Of a stretch of DNA of 16,831 nt, positions 5,037-11,203 are shown piece by piece (the first letter of the stretch is position 1; each line of letters begins with the position of its first letter). The stretch is from Candidatus Woesearchaeota archaeon. GTDB lineage: Archaea > Nanobdellota > Nanobdellia > Woesearchaeales > WJKL01. Location of the stretch: NCBI GenBank assembly GCA_019322435.1, contig JAHWIR010000007.1:1-16831 (forward strand), written 5' to 3'. The position numbers were made by a program, and so were the translations under genes. Under the pieces are notes generated by a model that was not told the origin of the DNA, did not search any database, and saw nothing but the letters and a program-made list of their open reading frames with translations.

Positions 5037-6697
5037 AAGTAGATAATCAAACAATTGAAGTGGACCCAAACAAGACTTTGCTTATCAACTTAGAAGAACA
5101 TGGATTTAAGATTCCTCATCTTTGCTATCAGGAAGGCTTAACTCCAGAAGCCAGATGCAGGCTTTGTGTAGTTGAAATAAATGGAAAACTAATAACATCC
5201 TGTTCAAATTACCCAAAACAAGGAATGGAAATCCTTACAGACACAAAAAAAGTTCAAAGAGCAAGAAGAATTAATACAGAACTGTTAATGCCAGAGCATA
5301 TGGACAAATGTTTTCTAGAAGAAAAAGAACACGACCTATGCAAAATACTCCAGGATTTAAGATTAAGAGAAGTCAGATTTAAACCAACAAGAAAATACAA
5401 AGCAGATTTAGGGGCGGCGGTATTAAGAGATAATAATCTATGCATTAACTGTGGAAGATGTGTCCAGGTTTGTGCAGATGTCCAGGCAACATGGGCAATT
5501 GATTTTGCCAGCAGAGCTCATCACGAGCATGTAACTCCTTATTTTGAAAAAAATCTGTACGATATGTATTGCACAAAATGCGGGCAATGTATTGCAGCAT
5601 GTCCTGTTGGAGCAATTGATGAACGTGAGCATCTCCAAGAAGTCCTGGCTGCCCTAAAAGACAAAACAAAGCATGTTGTAGTCCAGACAGCACCTTCTAT
5701 AAGAGCATCATTAGGAGAGGAATTTGATATGCCTCCAGGAACATTAGTAAAAGGAAAAATGGTTGCAGCACTAAGAAGATGCGGCTTTGATAAAATCTTT
5801 GACACTAACCTCGGAGCAGACATGACAATCATGGAAGAAGCAGCTGAATTCCTAAAAAGACTGAAAAAAGGTGGCAAATTCCCAATGATAACAACCTGCT
5901 GTCCTGCCTGGATAAAATTCATGGAACATTTCTATCATGAACTTGTACCAAACATGTCCACATGCAAAAGCCCTCATGAAATGCTGGGAATACTGTCAAA
6001 AACATACTATGCAAAAAAAGCAAAAATCTCAAAGAAAGATATTGTTGTAGTATCTATAATGCCCTGTACCGCCAAAAAATTTGAATCAACTCGTCCTGAA
6101 TTAAAATCAGGTGTTGACTATGTTCTGACAACAAGAGAAGCAGCAAAACTGATAAGGCATTTCAAGATTGACTTCAACTCTTTGCCAGATGAAGATTTTG
6201 ATCCAACTCTAGGAATCTCAACAGGAGCAGGAGCAATCTTTGGAGCAACAGGAGGAGTGATGGAAGCAGCACTAAGGACTGCTTATGAAACAGCAACAGG
6301 AAAGCAATTGACAAAGATTGAATTCGACCAGCTAAGAGGCTCAGCAGGAATCAAACAAGGCACAATCATAATAAATGGACAGGAGTTGAAGTTTGCAGCT
6401 GCAAACGGCCTCCATAATGCAAGAGAATTGCTGAAAAGAAAAGATGACTATCATTTCATAGAAATAATGGCTTGCCCAGGCGGCTGCATCGGAGGAGGAG
6501 GCCAGCCCCTGCCATCAACAAAAGCGACAATCCAGGCAAGGATGAACGCAATCTACCAAGAAGACGCTAACTTGCCATGCAGAAAATCCCATGACAACCC
6601 TGTTGTGCAAAAAATTTATAAAGAATTCCTTGATAAACCATTAAGTGAAAAAGCTGAAAAGCTTTTGCATACTCATTATTACAAAAGAGAATTATAA
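5027..6697 (+). CDS. hydA: [FeFe]-hydrogenase catalytic subunit HydA
   Basis: This 556-residue enzyme reversibly makes H2 at the H-cluster. The modules in order are: plant-type [2Fe-2S] domain (Cys33, 44, 47, 59); a His-cluster region (His91, Cys95, Cys105, middle Cys missing); two [4Fe-4S] sites (Cys139/142/145/149 and Cys182/185/188/192); then the H-domain. It carries all three signatures: TTCCPAW (289-295), MPCTAKKFES (345-354) and EIMACPGGCIGGGGQP (479-494). A small-subunit-like tail (FLDKPLSEKAEKLLHTHY) closes it. The size matches clostridial CpI rather than the longer Thermotoga-type HydA with an extra C-terminal [2Fe-2S] domain. The ATG at 5027 is chosen because GAGG lies 4 nt upstream and the [2Fe-2S] domain begins there; an in-frame ATG at 4952 lies deep in hydB. 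Maturation by HydE/F/G is needed, but those genes are elsewhere. Confidence 0.95.
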   Translation: MQIKVDNQTIEVDPNKTLLINLEEHGFKIPHLCYQEGLTPEARCRLCVVEINGKLITSCSNYPKQGMEILTDTKKVQRARRINTELLMPEHMDKCFLEEKEHDLCKILQDLRLREVRFKPTRKYKADLGAAVLRDNNLCINCGRCVQVCADVQATWAIDFASRAHHEHVTPYFEKNLYDMYCTKCGQCIAACPVGAIDEREHLQEVLAALKDKTKHVVVQTAPSIRASLGEEFDMPPGTLVKGKMVAALRRCGFDKIFDTNLGADMTIMEEAAEFLKRLKKGGKFPMITTCCPAWIKFMEHFYHELVPNMSTCKSPHEMLGILSKTYYAKKAKISKKDIVVVSIMPCTAKKFESTRPELKSGVDYVLTTREAAKLIRHFKIDFNSLPDEDFDPTLGISTGAGAIFGATGGVMEAALRTAYETATGKQLTKIEFDQLRGSAGIKQGTIIINGQELKFAAANGLHNARELLKRKDDYHFIEIMACPGGCIGGGGQPLPSTKATIQARMNAIYQEDANLPCRKSHDNPVVQKIYKEFLDKPLSEKAEKLLHTHYYKREL

Positions 6698-6699
6698 AC

Positions 6700-6705
6700 G
6701 AGGTG
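6700..6705 (+). promoter_or_regulatory. Shine-Dalgarno site that sets the gapA start
   Basis: GAGGTG lies six nucleotides before ATG 6712, inside the 14-nt gap after hydA. It includes the in-frame GTG at 6703, which is therefore unlikely to be the start. The tight spacing places gapA in the hydrogenase operon. Confidence 0.7.
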
Positions 6706-6711
6706 TTTATT

Positions 6712-7707
6712 ATGACAATAAAAGTTGCGATCAACGGCTTTGGAAGAATCGGAAGAATGGTTCTAAAAGCAGGGCTGGCTGATCCTGAAATCGAATTTGT
6801 TGCTGTCAATGACTTGACAGACAACAAGACATTGGCTCATCTGCTCAAGTATGATTCTGTCCAGCCAAAATTCACAGGAACAGTAGAAGCTACAGACTCT
6901 GAACTGATAATCAATGGAGAGAAGATAAAAGCCTTGGCTGAAAAAGACCCTGAAAAACTTCCATGGAAAAAACTTGGAGTTGATGTTGTGGTTGAATCAA
7001 CAGGATTCTTCAGGACAAAAGAGCTGGCTGAAAAGCATATCAAAGCAGGAGCAAAAAAAGTTTTAATCTCAGCTCCAGCAAAAGGAGATGATGTAAAGAC
7101 TCTGGTCAAAGGAGTGAATGAGCAGGATTATGATGGAGAGATAATTGTCTCAAATGCATCCTGCACAACAAACTGCCTGGCACCGATGGTAAAGGTTCTT
7201 CATGATAATTTCAAGATAGTCAAAGGACTGATGACAACAGTTCATGGGTACACAGCTGACCAAAGAATAGTTGATGGCCCGCACAAAGACTTGAGAAGAG
7301 CAAGAGCAGCTGCTATCAACATTGTTCCTACAACAACAGGAGCAGCAACAGCAGTAACAAAAGTTATCCCTGAGTTAGCAGGAAAATTAGATGGTATGGC
7401 GATGAGAGTTCCTGTTGCTGACGGTTCTGTCACAGACTTTGTATGCGAGCTGGAAAAAGAGACAACAGAAGAAGAGATAAACAATATATTCAAGTCAGTG
7501 TCTGAAAACGAGCTAAAAGGAATTATAGAATACACAGATGAGCCGATTGTCTCAACAGACGTAATCGGCAATCCGCATTCCTGCATCTTTGATTCAGCAT
7601 TGACAAAAGTCATTGACGGAAAATTTGTAAAAATCATTGGCTGGTATGACAATGAATGGGGATACAGCAACAGAATGATAGATATGGTCAAAATCATACA
7701 TAAATGA
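6712..7707 (+). CDS. gapA: Bacterial-type glyceraldehyde-3-phosphate dehydrogenase (NAD-dependent)
   Basis: The product (331 aa) catalyses GAP + NAD + Pi to 1,3-bisphosphoglycerate + NADH. It shows the Rossmann motif INGFGRIGR (7-15), Asp34 in VNDLTD (favouring NAD over NADP), STGFF (96-100), the catalytic Cys151 in SNASCTTNCLAP, His178 in TTVHGYTADQ, and WYDNEWGYSNRM near the end. This is the class I enzyme of bacteria and eukaryotes; most archaea use the very divergent archaeal GAPDH, GAPN or GAPOR, so gene transfer from bacteria is likely. It follows hydA by 14 nt and its stop overlaps the pgk start (ATGA). The location suggests that the NADH it makes is the electron source for HydABC. Confidence 0.95.
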   Translation: MTIKVAINGFGRIGRMVLKAGLADPEIEFVAVNDLTDNKTLAHLLKYDSVQPKFTGTVEATDSELIINGEKIKALAEKDPEKLPWKKLGVDVVVESTGFFRTKELAEKHIKAGAKKVLISAPAKGDDVKTLVKGVNEQDYDGEIIVSNASCTTNCLAPMVKVLHDNFKIVKGLMTTVHGYTADQRIVDGPHKDLRRARAAAINIVPTTTGAATAVTKVIPELAGKLDGMAMRVPVADGSVTDFVCELEKETTEEEINNIFKSVSENELKGIIEYTDEPIVSTDVIGNPHSCIFDSALTKVIDGKFVKIIGWYDNEWGYSNRMIDMVKIIHK

Positions 7708-8897
7708 GATCAGTCAAATCCTTTAAAGTAAAAAACAAAAGAGTTCTTGTAAGAGTAGACTTCAATGTTCCTTTAGATAAAAAAGGAAAGATTACAGACG
7801 ATAAAAGAATAAAAGCAGCTCTTCCTACAATCCAGTATCTCATAAAAAACAAGGCAATGGTCATCCTTATCTCTCATCTCGGCAGACCAGATGGAGAGAT
7901 TGTCCCAGAGCTTAAGATGGAAAATGTTGCCCAAAGACTGTCAGACCTGCTTAATCAAAAAGTCTACTACATAGACGACTGCATTGGCCATGATGTTGAG
8001 GATTTTATTGATGAGATGATTCCAGGAGAGGTTGTTCTGCTGGAAAATGTTAGATTTTATGAAGAGGAAAAAGCAAACGACCCTTCATTTTCATTAGGCT
8101 TGGCAGAACTAGCAGACCTCTATGTCAATGATGCATTTGGAACATGCCACAGAGCCCATGCTTCTGTCGAAGGCATTACAAACTACCTGCCCTCAGCAGC
8201 AGGCTTCCTTCTGAAAAAAGAGATTGACACAATGACCAAGATCCTAAGATCTCCAAAGCATCCATTCATAGCAATAATGGGAGGAGTAAAAGTCTCAGAC
8301 AAGATAGAAGTAATAAATAGTCTGCTGAAAAAAGTAGACGCCCTATTAATAGGAGGAGCAATGATGTTCACTTTCTACAAAGCTATGGGCATTGAGACAA
8401 GTAAAAGCATTGTTGAAAAAGATAAGCTAAAGCTGGCAGCAGACCTCCTCAAAAAACAAGGCCCAAGAAAAAAGATAATCCTGCCAACAGACACACTGGC
8501 AGCATCAAAGTTTGACAGAAAAGCAAGAACAAAAATTGTTGACATCAACTCAATCCCAAAAAACATGCTCGGAGTTGACATCGGCCCCGAAACAATCGCA
8601 GTCTACAAAGAGGTAATCGCAGAAGCAAAAACAATCATCTGGAACGGACCATTAGGTGTTTCTGAAATCCCAAAATTTGCAAAAGGAACAAATGAGATTG
8701 CAAAAGCATTGGCATCATCAAAAGCAACAACCCTGATTGGCGGCGGAGATTCAGCAGCTGCAATCGAAAAACTCAAGCTGGAAAAAAAATTCACCCACGT
8801 CTCAACAGGCGGCGGAGCATCATTAGAATTCTTAGAAGGCAAACCTCTGCCGGCAATCACTGCTCTGGAATTGAACAAAATAAAGTTCAAATCATAA
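7704..8897 (+). CDS. pgk: Bacterial-type phosphoglycerate kinase
   Basis: The 397-residue enzyme transfers phosphate from 1,3-bisphosphoglycerate to ADP, giving ATP and 3-phosphoglycerate. The family motifs are clear: RVDFNVPLD (17-25), SHLGRPDG (58-65), LLENVRFYEEE, NDAFGTCHRAHAS, GGVKVSDKI, WNGPLGVSE, and the nucleotide-binding GGGDSAAA and STGGGASLEFLEG at the C-terminal end. The RVDFNVP and SHLGRP forms are those of bacterial and eukaryotic PGK; archaeal PGK typically differs there. Length is normal. The start overlaps the gapA stop, so the pair is translationally coupled, as in many bacterial gap-pgk operons, and was probably acquired as a unit. It is the last gene of the operon; a perfect stem-loop begins at its stop codon. 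Confidence 0.95.
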   Translation: MRSVKSFKVKNKRVLVRVDFNVPLDKKGKITDDKRIKAALPTIQYLIKNKAMVILISHLGRPDGEIVPELKMENVAQRLSDLLNQKVYYIDDCIGHDVEDFIDEMIPGEVVLLENVRFYEEEKANDPSFSLGLAELADLYVNDAFGTCHRAHASVEGITNYLPSAAGFLLKKEIDTMTKILRSPKHPFIAIMGGVKVSDKIEVINSLLKKVDALLIGGAMMFTFYKAMGIETSKSIVEKDKLKLAADLLKKQGPRKKIILPTDTLAASKFDRKARTKIVDINSIPKNMLGVDIGPETIAVYKEVIAEAKTIIWNGPLGVSEIPKFAKGTNEIAKALASSKATTLIGGGDSAAAIEKLKLEKKFTHVSTGGGASLEFLEGKPLPAITALELNKIKFKS

Positions 8898-8917
8898 AAA
8901 TCCGTCGAGGATTTTTA
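8895..8917 (+). terminator. Stem-loop at the pgk stop codon
   Basis: TAAAAATCC (8895-8903) pairs perfectly with GGATTTTTA (8909-8917) around a GTCGA loop. The stem includes the stop codon, and its descending arm carries five Ts. It could end or protect the operon transcript. Archaea usually rely on T-tracts rather than hairpins, so a role in mRNA 3'-end stability is as likely as termination. Confidence 0.5.
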
Positions 8918-8997
8918 GGACACAAGGAAGCAAAGCTTCCGGTGTGCCAAAATGCTTCGCATTTTGAGCATCTCAAACTTTTGGCTTTAGCCAAAAG
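8918..8997. repeat. Four further consecutive stem-loops downstream of pgk
   Basis: Directly after the first hairpin come: GGAAGC-AAA-GCTTCC (8926-8940), with an imperfect outer stem to 8918/8948; AAAATGC-TTC-GCATTTT (8949-8965); TTGAG-CAT-CTCAA (8964-8976); and CTTTTGGC-TTTA-GCCAAAAG (8978-8997). Each is a perfect short palindrome with a 3-4 nt loop and a different sequence. No coding frame is evident. It could be a structured 3'-UTR, a palindromic mobile repeat, or a multi-hairpin insulator before the next promoter. No other copy is seen in this window. Confidence 0.6.
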
Positions 8998-9018
8998 ATT
9001 TAAGATAAACACCCTTCC

Positions 9019-9072
9019 TATTTATAGCATTAATTAGCATTATAAAGTAGTGAAAAGCATAATATTTATAAA
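9019..9072 (+). promoter_or_regulatory. Promoter region of the surface-protein operon with phased AGCAT repeats
   Basis: The best TATA box is TATTTATAAA (9063-9072). Weaker TATA-like elements lie at 9019-9027 and 9039-9046, and TATAAAGTA occurs twice (9041-9049, 9067-9075). AGCAT is repeated at 9026, 9036 and 9056, spacings of exactly 10 and 20 bp, so the copies face the same side of the helix just upstream of the TATA box. This arrangement suits cooperative binding of a regulator. The rest of 8998-9130 holds only the small upstream ORF. Confidence 0.45.
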
Positions 9073-9094
9073 GTAAGAACCATTTTTTCTACTC

Positions 9095-9112
9095 ATGGGG
9101 GTGCTACTATAA
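9095..9112 (+). other. Five-codon upstream ORF ahead of the EF-hand/beta-rich gene
   Basis: ATG GGG GTG CTA CTA TAA lies about 27 bp after the TATA box, the leaderless spacing seen elsewhere in the window. It is in frame with the main ATG at 9131, separated only by a stop codon and 18 nt. It could be a regulatory leader peptide, or the remnant of an older start. AGTGAT (9122-9127), close to the main ATG, resembles part of the archaeal Shine-Dalgarno sequence and may serve reinitiation. Confidence 0.35.
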
Positions 9113-9130
9113 CTGTACTGTAGTGATTTT

Positions 9131-11203
9131 ATGAAAGACAAAGAAACAGAGGGGAAAGGCATTCTTGGTAAATTAGGTAAATCATTAGAATATATAGTCA
9201 GTGGTTCAAAGTACATTGCATCCCAAATAAAAGAAGCATGGGATTACACATCATTCTCAACAAAACTTCTTATTGCAACTGGAGCTATTACCATAGCAAC
9301 AGCTGCAGCAGCACATGGTCAGGAAAAAAATGATAAGCGCCCAAGCATTAATATTCCAACATATGAGGGACTTACTTTTCCTAAAAAAGCTCATGATATA
9401 GCAGCTAGATTTATCAAAAAAGCTGAAGACAAAGGCAAAACAACAGATGAAATAAAAAAAGCTCTTAGAAAAGTAGATAAAAATAATGATGCAGAAATAA
9501 CAATTGATGAATTCAAAGAAGCATGGAATTTAAATGGCGATGGAGAGATAGATGACAGAGAATTAGGATATGTTATATATAATATGGAAGATGATCTCTT
9601 TGACCTTGATATTACAACAACATATGAAATAGACGGGAAGTCAGAAGCTTTTGATGCTTACTTGAAAAAAAGACTTCCTGAAGAGCATAACACCATATTA
9701 GAAAAAATCTTTAATGATTACCTTGAAAAGTTAACAGAAGAAGAAAGAAATAAATTATTAGAAAAAGAAGGACCTCATTTGATTCCTCTAGAAGAAGCTG
9801 ATGCATACCTAGCAAAAGTAATAGAAGAAGAAATGAAAAAGAAACAGGAAAAACCATCAGCAAAAATAGATCACCGCATCGGAGTTGAGGCTGCGTTAAA
9901 GTGTAAAGATAATAGGGGTCCTGTTTATACATTTGATTATTTTCGCTTTGTAGATTCAGAAAAATCTATGAGATTTAGTGGTCAAATATTAGAACTTGAA
10001 AGATATCTTCCTGACCAAGACAAACCATCAAAAAGAAGAGGAAATGTTGGTATATTCGAACACAATCTAGGATGGCTAAATTATCATGTAGGAATAGATG
10101 CTTTCCAAGATACCCTTAATATTTTAAGTAAATATTCTACTATGATGGGTACACTTTCAGTAGATGAAAGAAATAATGAAAGATTTAATGATAAATCAAC
10201 TCAAGCATGGGCAGGAATAGATTTCTCTCTTGGAAAGAACGCATTTGTTATCGAATATGGAAAAAAAGACATCATAGAAAAAACAACTAATAACAACCTT
10301 ACTATTACTCAAGGAGATATATGGACAGAAATCTCTCCTGGAGTTTGGGGTTGGGTCCATTATTATGATGATTCACGCAGAACAGACACCAGTGAATTCA
10401 AAGATATCGCAAATATTATAAACTTGGAATACATAAGGGATATAGGGAATAAAACAAAACTATTTGGATTGGGCAGAGCTATAAAAGGAGAAATAACTTT
10501 TAACCTAGAATCAATCTTAAACGGCACTCCTCAAAACATTCCAGATCCAGATAGTGAAGAGTATATGATATGGCTTTTAGGAGCAGGGGGCAAATACCTT
10601 TCAGATAATTTTGCTGGATTAGCATTTGTTTATGGATTGAGCGGAACCAATGTTTCACCAGAAGAAAAAGCAGGACTGCACTTTGCAGGAGCCTGGCGTA
10701 TTAACGACAACAATACATTTGGTGGAGATTTATCCTATCACAACAAGAACCTAGGAACAAGATTTTCATATATATATTCACCAAAGAAGGTCGAAATGAA
10801 AAAACATAGTGAATTCCTCAAAAGCCATGTATATGACTTAATACCAATAAGTGTAATATCAAGCAACGGCTGGTATCTTATCAACAGAAGACGTTACGAA
10901 GATATGGTAGGAGAGGGAGGCTTTGCATTTCATGGAGGGCCAATATTTGAAACCGGAGAAGGAGGAGGGGATAAGGATACCTTCTATATACTAGGATTTG
11001 CTTACGGTATAACTGAGAATATGGTGCTCGACTACATGAGAGTTCAAAATGAAATAAGTCATCTAGACAGCTTGGGCTTTAGCTTCTCTGCAAAAACTAT
11101 TCCTCTCTCTGTGAAAGTTAAAGTAGGTAGAAGCAGCATAGAACATAATGAAGGAACTGAAGATTCCATGCAATATTCAGCTGGATTGGATTTCAGAATT
11201 TAA
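9131..11203 (+). CDS. Exported protein with EF-hand pair and large beta-rich (probable beta-barrel) domain
   Basis: This 690-residue protein has an unusual plan. Residues 1-42 are charged and polar. Residues 43-62 form a hydrophobic export/anchor segment ending in an Ala run (TAAAAHGQ). Two calcium-type loops follow, DKNNDAEITIDE (116-127) and NLNGDGEIDDRE (133-144), spaced more tightly than a classic EF-hand pair. About 165-240 is a charged helical region. From about 245 to the end, strands of alternating hydrophobic residues are joined by polar turns, for example AWAGIDFSLGKNAFVIEYG and AGLHFAGAWRINDNNTFGG. The protein ends with SAGLDFRI, like the last strand of bacterial outer-membrane barrels. 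I recognise no specific family. It is first in an operon with the giant surface protein, whose ATG follows its stop directly. Calcium binding and envelope location are inferred. Confidence 0.75.
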   Translation: MKDKETEGKGILGKLGKSLEYIVSGSKYIASQIKEAWDYTSFSTKLLIATGAITIATAAAAHGQEKNDKRPSINIPTYEGLTFPKKAHDIAARFIKKAEDKGKTTDEIKKALRKVDKNNDAEITIDEFKEAWNLNGDGEIDDRELGYVIYNMEDDLFDLDITTTYEIDGKSEAFDAYLKKRLPEEHNTILEKIFNDYLEKLTEEERNKLLEKEGPHLIPLEEADAYLAKVIEEEMKKKQEKPSAKIDHRIGVEAALKCKDNRGPVYTFDYFRFVDSEKSMRFSGQILELERYLPDQDKPSKRRGNVGIFEHNLGWLNYHVGIDAFQDTLNILSKYSTMMGTLSVDERNNERFNDKSTQAWAGIDFSLGKNAFVIEYGKKDIIEKTTNNNLTITQGDIWTEISPGVWGWVHYYDDSRRTDTSEFKDIANIINLEYIRDIGNKTKLFGLGRAIKGEITFNLESILNGTPQNIPDPDSEEYMIWLLGAGGKYLSDNFAGLAFVYGLSGTNVSPEEKAGLHFAGAWRINDNNTFGGDLSYHNKNLGTRFSYIYSPKKVEMKKHSEFLKSHVYDLIPISVISSNGWYLINRRRYEDMVGEGGFAFHGGPIFETGEGGGDKDTFYILGFAYGITENMVLDYMRVQNEISHLDSLGFSFSAKTIPLSVKVKVGRSSIEHNEGTEDSMQYSAGLDFRI

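Noticed and set aside
6703..6711. GTG start for GapA
   Set aside because: The GTG is part of the Shine-Dalgarno sequence. The ATG at 6712 gives the usual N-terminus just before the Rossmann motif.
8895..8997. CRISPR array or tRNA in the palindromic region
   Set aside because: The palindromes differ in sequence, have no regular spacers, and cannot form a cloverleaf.
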